A DNA stretch of 64,000 nt, from the NCBI GenBank assembly GCA_032718565.1, contig JAVGVS010000181.1, positions 521,453 to 585,452 on the forward strand, read 5' to 3'. The stretch is from Distichodus sexfasciatus (lineage: Eukaryota > Chordata > Actinopteri > Characiformes > Distichodontidae). How positions within the stretch are numbered: position 1 is the stretch's first letter; the number at the start of each line of letters is the position of its first letter. Both the position numbers and the translations under genes were made by a program. Below, piece after piece: positions 13,203 through 25,699 of the stretch. The notes under the pieces are model-generated. The model saw only the letters and a program-made list of their open reading frames with translations, was not told the DNA's origin and made no database searches.

Positions 13203-13845
13203 CAGTGTTGGGAAGGTTACTTTTAAAATGTATTCCACTACAGATCACAGAATACATGCCCCAAAATGTAGTTTGTAACGTATTCCGTTAAGTTACTCAA
13301 TGTGAGTAACGTATTCTGAATACTTTGGATTACTTAATATATTGTCATGCTTTTTACAACTACATCAATGTAGCAATCACATACTGCAAATTCTTGTCTG
13401 TTGTTCTCTACCAATTGGCTGTTAAGCCCAAATCTCCCTGAATAGACAATATATTTACTGCAGGTAGAGGAGGAAAGACGAAATTTCCGAGTAAGAAATG
13501 CATTTCTGCCGGGGCACTGCTGGCTCTGTTGTGCTGGCTCCGGGTCCATTGTGTAACTGACGCCACCAACATTAACAGGACGCTTACATTAGAGCCTCTT
13601 ATTGCGTGATTTGTTTGGGTAACACCGGCAATGCGTGGAATTACCAAAATTAGAGAGGGGATAGAGAGGGGTAGCGTAACATATGAAACAGGAAAAGACC
13701 GCCGTGTAATCCATTTATTTCAACAAAGTAACTGTATTCTAATTACCACCTATTTAAACGGTAACTGTAACGGAATACAGTTACTCATATTTTGTATTTT
13801 AAATACGTAACGCCGGTGCATGTATTCCGTTACTCCCCAACACTG
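13203..13845. mobile_element. MITE with CAGTGTTGGG termini
   Basis: Left end CAGTGTTGGGAAGGTTACTT; the right end reads TACTCCCCAACACTG, its imperfect inverted repeat. Sub-terminal GTATTCCGTTAAGTTACTC recurs inverted near the right end. 643 bp, no transposase. The termini are those of a common fish non-autonomous DNA transposon, probably hAT-like, but flanking 8-mers (GGAACGTT / CACGAGTT) are not a clean duplication. Confidence 0.7.
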
Positions 13846-14296
13846 CACGAGTTTATAATACATTAGTAGTTTAGACTTTGTTTATCTTTTAAGAGTGGCA
13901 TGTGAAAATCGTGACCTCCATCCAACCACAAAAGTAGTTGCTGGGACAATTACGTTTTGTTTCATAACAGTGTGAGAGACGAGGATTCTCAAAATTTTTC
14001 ACTCCATATGCAACAGTGTGCTTGTGATTTTAGCGTTAATAAAACGAAAAGAACTGATACACGTTATGAGACTTTCACGCAACTCGTTCCACTAAGTAAA
14101 ACCTCTAACGCTGATTTGGTCCAATTTTCCACCGGGATTATCTGACTGAAGCCTGGTTTGTGTTTAACTCCATTATTAATAACAACATATTGTGTTTATT
14201 GTAGGTAAAAAAAAACCGGATCTGAGTCACGGGGGAAAATTCCCAAAAAAATGGGCAGAAAGTTCGAGATTAAATCATAAATTTACGAGAAACAAC

Positions 14297-15144
14297 CGGG
14301 GTGGAAGTAACGAATTACAAATACTCACGTTACTGTAATTAAGTAGATTTTTTGGGTACTTGTACTTTTATGAGTAGTTTTTCAAGTGTGTAATTTTACT
14401 CATACTTGAGTACAATTTACACCATGTAATCTACTTCGCTACTTATAAAATCAAAAGTCGTTACTGAGTACGCCCACAATTTGAATTAATATTCAAACCT
14501 TTTATCTGCATCTTTGCAGCCAATAAGGCTGTGCAATCGCGATTAATCGCCAATTAATCTAGGACGTAAGCAAAGAATAAACTCCGCTGCAGCAGCAGGC
14601 ACAGGTGTCTGGAGGAACTACACAGTGGAGTACAAACTCATTTATACACTGAAGATGTGGAGACAAAGAAGCCAAAATGGAGACAGAAGACAACACTGTC
14701 AACCGTGAAAATGATGGGGAAAAGACGGAGGACGAGTGCCCGCTGCCTGTTGTTCGCAGTGTATTGGGAAAAGTTTAAACTGTACTATGCATGTTCAAAA
14801 ACATTTTTGTCATTGTTTTAACAAACAAAATCCCTGCTTTATATCTACATTTATTAACAAAACAAATTGCCTTTCTATACCTTGTTCATCTGAGAAATGT
14901 GCTTTGAACGTAGATATTTTATACTGGTGAATCGAATCGAATGCCTGCTATTGACGACACAATAAAACATCCATCGGTTAAAAAGTAATTAATACTCTGA
15001 GTAGTTTTTGAGAAGAGTACTTTGTACTTTTACTCAAGTATTTTTTTTTAACACCAGTACTTTTACTTGTAACTGAGTACATTTTAACCAATGTAACAGT
15101 ACTTGTACTTGAGTACAAATTTTCAGTACTCTTTCCATCTCTGG
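14297..15144. mobile_element. MITE with GAGTAC/AAGTAC sub-terminal repeats
   Basis: Left end CCGGGGTGGAAGTAACG with AATACTCACGTTACTGTAATT; right end TTTCAGTACTCTTTCCATCTCTGG. Both sub-terminal zones are rich in GTACTTGTACTTTTAC/GAGTAC in opposite orientation. The interior is diverged. A familiar fish DNA-element architecture; no transposase ORF. A further fragment of similar sequence lies at about 49780-49840. Confidence 0.65.
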
Positions 15145-15145
15145 A

Positions 15146-15600
15146 AACAACATGGATTTTCTCTATCATTGTCAAGTCATATATTTAGTGAATTAAAGTC
15201 AGAAAATGTATGAGAAAAACATATATATTCTGACATTGTGAAGTCATATATTTTAGGCGATTGAAGGCAGAAATTGTACGAGAAAAGTCTTTTTTTTTCT
15301 CTCATTGTAAATTTATATATTTGGGGGATTAAAATCAGAAAATGTACATGACGAAACTGGATATTCTCTGACATTGCAAAGTCGTATATTCAGGGGAATA
15401 AAATCTGAAATTATACGAGAAAAATTCGTATATTCTGTCATTGTATACTCATATATTTAGGGAATTAAAGTCAGGAAATGTATCAGAGAACTTGACATTC
15501 TCCGTCAGTGTAAAATCATATATTTAAGGGATACAAGTTGGAAAATTTACGAGAAAAACCCAGATATTCTCTGTCATTGTACAGTTAGGCTACTTTTAAA
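15146..15600. repeat. Degenerate tandem repeat, about 65-80-bp unit
   Basis: Five to six copies of ATATTCTCTGACATTGTAAA, GTCATATATTTAGGG, ATTAAAGTCAGAAAATGTA, GAGAAAA. The same sentence appears, more degraded, at 61815-62530. Confidence 0.75.
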
Positions 15601-16691
15601 AAGTTGCAAACCATAATCTGGGAAATTTGCCCTTTTTTCTCTCGCAAATTTATGAGTTTACAATGTCTGAGAATATCAGTTTCTTTTCACGTAACTGAAT
15701 TTCTGACATTTCCGGAAATCCCCAGATTGATGCTGTGATTAACAGGTTCAATTTTGTATAGATTACCAGCACAAATAAAAATAAAAATATCACAAGATAT
15801 TATGTTCATCTTGTATTCAGTCAGTCCACATCAGACTGTAAGGCAGCAATGATCCAGCCAACAATGTTTTACAGATCAAGTACAGGTTTCCTTGTGAGAA
15901 TATGGCTTTTCATTCTTTAAAACATTATTACTGTTTAGGGGAACAATAAATATTAATCAACCATTAATGCACAACCACAAATAAAGCCCTTTATAATGTG
16001 ACAGAATGTCAGTCTGCATCGGTACGGTTTGTAAGGTGCTGCAGTTTGGTCAGTTCATGAAGTTTGTGTGTCTTTTTCTGGAAGAAAACAAAGTTCGAGC
16101 TTGATGTTGGAAAACAAAATTCTTCTGACTGGCCAGGAGGTTTATGTCCATTATGATGAAAAACAAAATGGCGGTCAGTCGTAGGAATTTTCGAGGTATT
16201 TTTTTACCTGCTTCAATCCTGGAAGAAAAAAAAATTAACCAAAATTTCACATTCATAATTCCTAAGTAAAATGTCACTAACATCAGAACTTTCACAGGTT
16301 TTCTAAACAACCACCTATGTTCTCCAGTGCACTGGAAAAAAATAGGAAAGAAATTAGTTTGTATCTAAAGGTTCAAGTATTTTAGCTCAATCAGTAACAT
16401 GAAATGTAACTGGACAAATAAAAAAAGTTTTCTTATTCAAGTGCTAGTTATTAGTAAAGTCCGAAATTATTCAAATTTGAGGCCTGACATACACAAAACC
16501 TAACTAGGCTTTAACTCCTATTTTATCAATGACAGCAGCACATTCGTAGACGAAACACACCCTCCACTTCCACATCAGTGACATTCAAAACTATCAAGAA
16601 GACAAACCATGAACCATGAAATGTATTCTCACACACAACATTCTGTCCAACTCGCATCCTTTCAGTTTTTTTGCCCCCATCGATCGAGGTC
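15601..16691 (-). other. Region downstream of thap1, probably including its 3'UTR
   Basis: AT-rich, no repeats recognised beyond 15700. I see no clear AATAAA on the minus strand near the stop codon, so the 3' end of the transcript cannot be placed. Confidence 0.3.
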
Positions 16692-17162
16692 TCACAAGCC
16701 ATCTGCGGTGTCGATGCCTTTGAGGACGTGGAAGAGTTCTTTGGGCAGGATGACGTAGCTCTCGCCTAGCGCCAGTCCCTTGTCGGTTTTGGAGAGCTCG
16801 GCAACGGCTCGGAGGCGCTCCAGCTGCCGCTCTTGACGCCTGCACTTCTGCCGCGCCGTCTTCAGCTTCTTGCGCAGCTTCTCCACCTGCTCCTCCAGCT
16901 GTTCGATACGCTTCTTCTGCTGCACCGTGTCCTCCACCGTGTAGTTGTGGTCGCAGGAGACGAAGGTGCTCGGGTACGGCTCCCTGCTCTCCTTCTCCAG
17001 GCTTGTGACGGGCACCGAAGCCAGGACAGGGGTGGACGTAGTGAAAGAGGGAGAAAGTTCGGGGTCTGACGGTTGCAGGACCTCAGCGTCCGGGGCGTCT
17101 GGGTCGGGCATCGTCAGTGGGAAGTCCATTTCTGGGATGAAAGATTCATCTATGGATTCGGC
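16692..17162 (-). CDS. thap1: thap1 coding exon 3 (last)
   Basis: Starts after an acceptor TCTGTTCCAG with AESIDESFIPE, continues through the in-frame ATG at 17129 and ends in TGA at 16692-16694. It carries the acidic/proline-rich linker, the DHNY HCF-1-binding motif, the basic coiled coil and the SYVILP tail. The internal ATG could be mistaken for a gene start, but the upstream in-frame codons and the acceptor show that it is not. Confidence 0.94.
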   Translation of the reverse strand, partial: AESIDESFIPEMDFPLTMPDPDAPDAEVLQPSDPELSPSFTTSTPVLASVPVTSLEKESREPYPSTFVSCDHNYTVEDTVQQKKRIEQLEEQVEKLRKKLKTARQKCRRQERQLERLRAVAELSKTDKGLALGESYVILPKELFHVLKGIDTADGL

Positions 17163-18940
17163 CTGGAACAGATAATGTAGGAAAATTTTATACCAGCTTT
17201 AATGTGTCATGGCCAAAAGATTTTAAAGGGTCATGTGTGAGTGAACCATTAAAAAATTGCAAACAACACAGATGCACATACAGTATATAGTGTTTGTCCT
17301 GGTGTTTAGAGTTGCAATAGTTGTGCTTTGCACACTGGCTTTAACACATCTGCACCAAAAGATTTAAAAAATCAGTAAGATTTTGCAAATAATATTTTCT
17401 TGTTTTCTTGGTGCCGACATAACTCCAACACTGAAATCTTTATCATGTGAACTAGGGTGTTGTTACCTTGATTTGTAATTTATTAAGAGTAAAAAGGGAA
17501 GGCACTGCGTTCTCCTTTAGCACTCGGTTGTTGCATTCCCGTTTGAAGCAGTCTTTGGTAAAGTGCTGGGAGCAGATGTTGCTGTATTTGGTGGGCTTGA
17601 AGTTGCTCCTCTTCATCGCCGCCACCCATTTTCCACAGACGTCAGGCCTCGCCAGAGGGAATCTGCAGTAAAAATTATGTTAAAAAAAAAAAAATCAGAT
17701 CAGGTTTCTATATCACTAACAGGTTGAAAATCAGAGACTGTAGGGCCTCAAAGCTTAAAAGCCCCCAAACACACACAGGAAGTACAAGCATCATCCAACA
17801 CAAATTTATAAGGTATATAAATCTATAGTGCTATGTAAAACAGAATTAAAACACATATGTCACTTAGGGGTTGAAGAGTGGAGACAATTCATGGGGTCTA
17901 AGTCTTACGTTGAGTCCCAAAATCATAAATGATGAGCATCAAAATTTTAAGATGTATGCTTAAAGTCTATGGCATTTGGCAAAGTGGACAAAAAGGTTTA
18001 TGCAACAATTTAAGATCTATGATCAGAAAGTTGGAGATGAATCTAGTACGCCAATATTTGTAAAGATAAAAAAATCATACAGGACGTATAATTAAAGATC
18101 TGTAGATAAGGTTTAAGGCTGTTCAGCAAAACGTGACAAAAGTTGTCAATGTTTTCGGAGTTGACCCCATATCGAAGCGTTAGGGGGTCGGCCCATAATC
18201 GAATGGTTGCCGGTTCAAGTCCCAGTCCGGTAAAGATACCACTAAGGTACTCACTGCTCATGGGGTGAAAGACTGTGATACACACCAGATAAACCCAAAA
18301 GTAATTTTGGAACAACTTTTGGCCTATCATCAGAAAGTTAGAGATGACTTCAAGGCACCCCAAAATCATACATGATGTACATGCATCAGGGTTTAAAGCT
18401 CTTATAATTAAGGACTATAGCTGCTCAGCAAAATATGGCACATGAACCTTCAGTAACAGGTGACACAAAAAGTAATAACACACACACACACACACCAGAT
18501 GAACAAAACAGTCATTTTGGAACAATGGAACAACTTTAGATCTATGATCAGAAGGTTGGTAGATCTATCATCAAAAGGTATCAAACTGGATTCAAAGCAT
18601 GGCACAGTAGCAAGTGACATAACGATTAAAAAAACAACACGGACGACTTAAATGCAACAGTTTAGCCATTTTACTGCCTAATTAAACATGTCATTAAGCC
18701 AGTTAGAGCACGTACGCAAAAATAATCACATTTGTTTAACATATCGGAGTAAGAAAGTTGCCCGACCTGACGCGACTGTTGAACACCTCACGCCACCTTG
18801 ACTCCTTCTCGAATGATTTGTATTATGTCATTATTTTGTTTTGGATCAGACTGGATAAGTTGGACTTACTTGTGAAAGGAAATGTTCTTATCTTTGTGGT
18901 ATCTGTTTTTACAGCCGTAAGCCGAGCACGACTGCACCAT
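16692..18940 (-). CDS. thap1: THAP domain-containing protein 1 (three coding exons)
   Basis: THAP1 is a nuclear zinc-dependent DNA-binding factor that recruits HCF-1 and controls cell-cycle and myelin genes. The CDS joins 18940-18870, 17662-17467 and 17162-16692, giving 245 residues (human 213). Both introns have GT/AG ends and the frame is kept (71 + 196 bp = 89 codons). The THAP finger is residues 1-81: it starts MVQSCSAYGCKNRY and has all four zinc ligands at the human positions (C5, C10, C54, H57), W36, P26 and the closing AVPSLF (76-81). A Pro/Ser/Asp-rich linker follows (about 90-155), longer than in mammals, which explains the extra length. The HCF-1-binding motif DHNY is at about 160-163, followed by a basic coiled coil (about 168-212) and a tail with SYVILP. 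The DHNYTVEDT and EQVEKLRKKLKTA blocks separate it from other THAP proteins. Identity is near certain. Exon joins were made by eye; UTR exons are unknown. Confidence 0.95.
17467..17662 (-). CDS. thap1: thap1 coding exon 2
   Basis: 196 bp between an acceptor (TTTTTACTGCAG) and a donor GTAACA. It completes K24 and encodes residues 25-89, including FPLARPDVCGKW, KPTKYSNICSQHF (zinc ligands C54 and H57), CFKRECNN and AVPSLF. This is the DNA-contacting half of the THAP finger. It ends in phase 0 before exon 3. Confidence 0.93.
17890..18640. repeat. Degenerate tandem repeat inside thap1 intron 1 with a SINE insertion
   Basis: Three to four diverged copies of a block with AGATCTATGATCAGAAAGTTGG, CCCAAAATCATA and GCTGTTCAGCAAAA (for example near 18015, 18320 and 18540; CAGCAAAA at 18124 and 18425). 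A tRNA-derived SINE fragment (GCCGGTTCAAGTCCCAGTCCGG, about 18208) interrupts it. Unit length is roughly 200-300 bp. It lies wholly within intron 1 (17663-18869), with no coding role visible. Confidence 0.6.
18870..18940 (-). CDS. thap1: thap1 coding exon 1
   Basis: 71 bp from ATG (18940-18938) to a donor reading GTAAGT (18869-18864). It encodes MVQSCSAYGCKNRYHKDKNISFHK up to the first two bases of K24, with zinc ligands C5 and C10. The context CACCATGG is a strong Kozak match. The exon is too short to show up as a long ORF and was found by matching the THAP N-terminus and the splice donor. Confidence 0.93.
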
Positions 18941-19110
18941 GGTGGTGAAGTGAAGAGGAGCAGCAGCGCTGTCAAATCTCGTCCTCTTCACTAATTCTTA
19001 TTTGTTTGTCCTCCTCGCGCTCCCTCACCAGCCTCCAAGATGGCGGAAACTGCTTCGCGTTCGTCGTTGACGTCACGGGCGACGTCGCAGTCGGAAATAG
19101 CCGTGTTTTC
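18941..19110. promoter_or_regulatory. thap1 promoter / 5' region with YY1 and CRE sites
   Basis: CpG-rich segment just upstream of the thap1 ATG in an otherwise AT-rich area. It has an AAGATGGCGG YY1-type site (19037-19046) and a full palindromic CRE, TGACGTCA (19068-19075), followed by more CG-rich sequence. A TATA box is not seen, which fits a housekeeping CpG promoter. In mammals THAP1 shares a divergent promoter with RNF170. Here no RNF170-like exon is recognisable on the plus strand within reach, so bidirectionality is unproven. The transcription start is not determined. Confidence 0.55.
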
Positions 19111-20860
19111 ACCCCACCTAAATTTAACTCGAATTTTTTTGGTCACTCTGTAAATTTACTACCAAATCATATAAGTCGATTTTGCTTCCTGTTTATTCCG
19201 TTGTATTAAATATTACCTGCAATAGATTCGCCATCCGCTAGTCGGCAACAACGAGCCAGTCGAAAAAAAAAAAGAACGTGAAGGGAGATAAATAATAGGT
19301 AATATTTGAGCTTTTTTTGTTTAATCTAAATTTTATTGTAAAAAACGTGAATGTGCTGTAAAAAGCAATATTAAAACGTTTCAGAGTTTGTCATTTTTCT
19401 ACAGCTTTTTAAAAGGTGATTATTAATCTGTTTTTATCTTTCTGTTCATTCCGTAGTATTAAATATTACTTTCAATATATTAGTCATCCGCTAGTCGGAG
19501 ACAACGAGCGAGTCGAAAAATATGAACATGAAATTTGATAATTAATAAGCAATAAAAACTAAGTTTTTTAAAGTTTTTTTGGTTAATCTAAATTTTGTTT
19601 TATAAAACGTGAATGTACTGTAAAAGCTGTATTTAAAAAAAAACGCACAAGAGCATGTCAATTTTTCTACAACTTTTTTTGGTGATCACGAGGCTTGTGA
19701 ACACACTGAGAATAAAATTATGACCCACTAGATTTTACAGGTGACATGAGCGTAAACTCTAAAAAATTTTTTTATTGGAATATCTCTGTGCAGGCCTCGT
19801 TGTGGCTGGAGTCTTACCCCGGCTGGTGGCTTTGTGATTGTGGTGTAAACAGGAAATTTAGAGAGAAATGAGACAGGAAACCTGGTGTTGTAGTGACACA
19901 TGTGAGAGCAGCAGCACACTTTGTTTATCCGCACAGCTCAGGTGTTAAAAAACGGCGTGAGCTCAGCTTTAATTGAGGAGAAATGTTTCACCCGAACTGC
20001 AGGGCAGGTAGGCCAGGCTTTGTTTTCTCTCACTAAACTCTAACCTATAAGCTAACATGTATATACATCCATTTGATACGGATATAAAATTTATTGTGCA
20101 CCCACAGTCATATAGATACTATTGCATAAAGGTAGTTGTAAGGATGCAGAAGGTAGACTGTGGCTTTCCTTTCGTGTCATTACTACTTCTGTGGTATAAT
20201 GAAATTATTTAGTCATAATTTTGCCCTCTTTGTGACCACTACAGTCAACTTTACAAATGACTAATCACCTCAAAGTATTTGATTTAAAAAAAAAAATCCC
20301 TTTCGGGCAAAACCCCTCATGACCACTAGATGGAAATAAAACCCTTTTAAACATGTGATTCTTTACCACGCCTCAGCAACTGACGTCTTGATATACAGTA
20401 TATACAACAAAACATCCAAACCATTTTATATGTTTGTTTAATAATGGACAGTGATCTGTGTAAGATTTATGTACATATTTAGTCATTTGAAATGTGTGTA
20501 TTGATGTTTTTTTGGTGTCATCGCTTTGTCAGAGTTTGATTTAAAGTGGAATGTGTGGAAATATGTGTATAACGTGACTGCAGGAGGTATTAAGGCACTT
20601 GTACTTGTTGCTGATATCTGGTTGACTCATAATTTAAAATAAAAGTCAGTCGTCCCAAAGCAGAGCCGTTTATCCCAAGGCTAACTGGGTGTAGTTGAAA
20701 GAAATTTGACTACATCTCCTGCAGGTAGAGGCAGAGGGGAAGAGAGAACAAAAAGACAGAAAGAGAAAAGGCGAGAGAGAAATAAAATAAGAGAATACGA
20801 GATCAGAAGAGAAATACAGAGACAACAACAACAATGATAGTGACAATAAGAAAGTAAGAG

Positions 20861-20865
<5 letters not shown>
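19110..20865. other. Intergenic with a local duplication
   Basis: The block at about 19190-19400 (TTCCGTTGTATTAAATATTACC, CCATCCGCTAGTCGG, ACAACGAGCCAGTCG, GTTTAATCTAAATTTT) recurs at about 19445-19640 as a diverged direct copy, roughly 245 bp apart. No gene is seen. Confidence 0.6.

Positions 20866-20922
<57 letters not shown>
20866..20922. repeat. (CA)n microsatellite
   Basis: About 28 CA units. Confidence 0.95.
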
Positions 20923-20924
<2 letters not shown>

Positions 20925-20934
20925 CCTTGTACTT

Positions 20935-21392
20935 CTATAGTAGTGAGGACCTCCACTGACTTCTATATTACTGTATGTAAATAATACTACACCTAACCCT
21001 AAACATAACCATAACCATAACCTCAGTAACCAAAAGCTAATCTTTCTACACTTTTAGTTTTGCAAATAAACTTGTATTTTTTTTGTAAAAGCAGTTTAAA
21101 GAAGTGAGGTCCATTAAAAAAGTCCTCACTTCCCAAAAATGTCCTCACTCTGCTGGTTAAAAACTCATTTTGGTTCTCACTAAGTAGCAAGTACAAGAAC
21201 ACACACACACACACACACAAACACACACTGCATTACAACGTACATACTTTATGAACTCACGTAAAATCACAAAAAGCCCATACATAAACTCTACTTCATG
21301 CCAAGAAACTCAATTATATAGTGTTTTATTGTTGTATTATCGTTATATTTCTGACTCTTTTTTAAACACCAGTAATGGAAAGTAAAAGCAAC

Positions 21393-21429
<37 letters not shown>

Positions 21430-21790
21430 TACTGAGATTTAGTGTGTGTGTGTGAATGTGTGTGTGACTGTGTATATGTATTTAGGGACGCGTGAGGATC
21501 AGGAAGTCGCCTAAAACACTTTTATTCGTTTTTTGTGGCTTTGTGGGGACATTGGAGCGTTCCCCATGAGGAAAAATGATTTTTATAGAAAATGCTAGTG
21601 ATTAAAATAAACTTATACTAAATGTGAGTCATTAAATGAGGTAAAAGAGGTGCTTTTGGTTACTGAGATTAAGTTTGGGTGTAGGGTTAGATTTAGGTGT
21701 AGCTGTAGAATTATTTACACCTAGTCATTATGGGATTCTATAGAAGGACCTAGCAGAAATGGTAATGTACAATAGTGTGTGTGTCTGTGT
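20935..21790. repeat. Two inverted copies of a microsatellite-linked fish repeat
   Basis: Copy 1 (20935-21225) has CCTAACCCTAAACATAACC, CCTCAGTAACCAAAAGC and a terminal AC run. Copy 2 (about 21480-21780) reads the reverse: TTTTGGTTACTGAGATTAAG, GGGTGTAGGGTTAGATTTAGG, with a GT run at its far end. The same module is at 49074-49345. A (CT)n run sits between them (21397-21426). Confidence 0.65.
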
Positions 21791-21949
21791 GAGAGTGTGG
21801 GAGTGTGTGTGAAAGTGTGTTCTGTGTTCTCCCGTTTGTTCACTGTACATCTTTGATTTTAGATTAGCATCAGATGTCTTTCAGGTTGAGATTAAGGTTA
21901 CTGATAAAATACAGAGGAGGCTAGTTTAGTGATAATATCAGCCATGCTC

Positions 21950-22283
21950 TTTCTTTCTTTTTCATAGACCATTATACACTTTTGCCGCCACTTGTGATAT
22001 TCTGAGCAAAGTAACATGGATAGTAACAGCCACTGAACATTTTCTTTCTTTCTTTCTTTTCTCATTTGCTGTAGTGTTTATAGCCTCTCACATGATATTT
22101 TGAAACCAAGGAACATAGATAGTAACAGCCACATAAAAACATTTTCTCTTTCTTTCTTTCTTTCTTTCTTCTTTTTTATTCAGGCCATTGTACACATTTA
22201 TGTTTAGCGTTTATTGGTGCTTCTTTTGGTATTTTCAGATAATTTGAGCCAAGTCACATTGATACAACAACAACCAAATATGT

Positions 22284-22334
<51 letters not shown>

Positions 22335-22445
22335 CTTTCTCTTTCTCATAGACCATTATACACTTTTCTTTTATGTTTATAGACTCTAACTTAAGACATT
22401 CATTCGTTCGTTCGTTTGTTCATTCGTTCTTTCTTTCTTTATGTA
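21950..22445. repeat. Four-copy tandem repeat, each ending in (CTTT)n
   Basis: Units begin CATAGACCATTATACACTTTT, pass through TTTATAG and GGATAGTAACAGCCAC, and end in a CTTT run. Unit about 100-130 bp. The longest run is at about 22280-22335. The last unit drifts into TTCGTTCGTTCG and ATGTATGTATG. Confidence 0.75.
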
Positions 22446-22745
22446 TGTATGTACTGTATGATACAGAAAATACTTGACATACTTGTCTGTTGTGTAACAT
22501 GACAAGTGCAGGTGTAGGAGTTTTACTACCTTGATGGAGGTCACTTATAGAAAATAACACATTTTTCTTATACATATACATATATTCTTACTCAAACACT
22601 TTTGAGACATTTTAAAAACTGAACTAAGTCTTGAACTTAAATGTAACCCTGAATTTAACCTGAATTTAATTCCAACTTGAACGCTATCCTAAACCTTCAA
22701 ATATTTATTATAAAGAAGAAAAAATCCTGCTTTCCTGTCTTGTTG

Positions 22746-22771
22746 AACACACACACTTACGCACACACACC

Positions 22772-22807
<36 letters not shown>

Positions 22808-22830
22808 AACACACACACACACACGAACAC
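22746..22830. repeat. (AC)n microsatellite, interrupted
   Basis: AC/CA runs separated by TTACG, CA and TGA interruptions. Confidence 0.9.
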
Positions 22831-24480
<1,650 letters not shown>

Positions 24481-25003
24481 TAAAATAAGCAGCTCATTTT
24501 ATATGGGCCAAAATGAGTCCAAATTGGGTCAAAATGACCCAAAACTTAAACTATATATATAATTTGAAGATTTATGATGGTCAACCCCATACATATATAA
24601 TATTTTGGTGTATGAATAGGATCTAAACTGTCATAAATCTTTGATTTGCATCCAATCAGTCAATCGATCAATCAAACAGTAGCCGCGTTCAAAACAATAT
24701 TATTATGAGACTTATCTTGCATCAAGAGTAAAAGAAGTCAGTATATAACACATATAATACCTCTAGGAGATTTATGATTGATGAAATCTTATCCTTAGTT
24801 TTAACTGTTGAGGAGGATTTTTAACAATTTAAACATACTCATCTGAGGTGCCCCCACAAATCCTGGTTTGTGCTAATTCTTGGCGTGCCAGACATCCGGG
24901 CCACACTGTGGGCGCAATCCTGGCAGAATTGGTGGCTGGCGAGGGTTATTTTGAAACCTCACTTAATTTGATTAGTTGCACCTCCCTGCTGGCTCCCAGG
25001 CGT

Positions 25004-25004
<1 letters not shown>

Positions 25005-25034
<30 letters not shown>
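25005..25034. repeat. (CA)n microsatellite
   Basis: About 14 CA units. Confidence 0.9.
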
Positions 25035-25036
<2 letters not shown>

Positions 25037-25699
25037 TTTCCAAATTAAAATGTACAACGTGGATGAAAAAAAAGAACAGTCTGTAGCGCTCGTTTTTTTA
25101 GTGGGGAGAAGTAGAAAGACTCTTGCATAAGACCGCAGCGTGTGGCGTGTGCTTACGCTGCCGTAGCGATGACTGGGCTCAAGTGGTCAGAAACTCGTGT
25201 TGTATTCTTGGGAAAATTGATGAATGGCTCTTTGCTTTTTTTGGGAGCTTGTTTCCCGTCTTTGCCAGTGATGGCGGTGCTTCACCACAAGCAGACTCAT
25301 AATCACAACGTCTCCTCATCACAGTCCTTGTCCGCACTTGTTTGGGACAATGACTTGTTATTATAGAGTTTGGAAAATATGTGTTGCAATAGTTGAAATG
25401 TACCTTTAGGACAATTTACCATTTTTCTATCCAGACAGGAGACCTCTTGTGTAACGCCGTCAACCCTGCAATGTGTTCTATTCATTTATTTCCCCGAGAA
25501 ATGCCCACCATTATCCCTAGTGATGGCTGACCTGGGATCTGTCTGTGAAACCTGCTCATTTTACAGGACAGTTGCTGAAGCAATTGATCTTACTTAAGGT
25601 TTTAAACACAGGTTTTGTTGTGTGGAGGCTCAGAGCCGCACCCTGATGACTAGTCGATTCTGAATTTAAATAAGTCCTAGGAAAAATTAACTGGAAAGA

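Noticed and set aside
16692..17129. A free-standing 145-residue coiled-coil or ATF3/JDP2-like gene
   Set aside because: The frame continues upstream to a splice acceptor and joins THAP-finger exons; the DHNY and coiled coil are THAP1, not a bZIP basic region.
20990..21030. Interstitial telomere repeat (CCCTAA-like)
   Set aside because: Only two or three imperfect units, and the same text occurs inside the dispersed repeat at 49140-49180.
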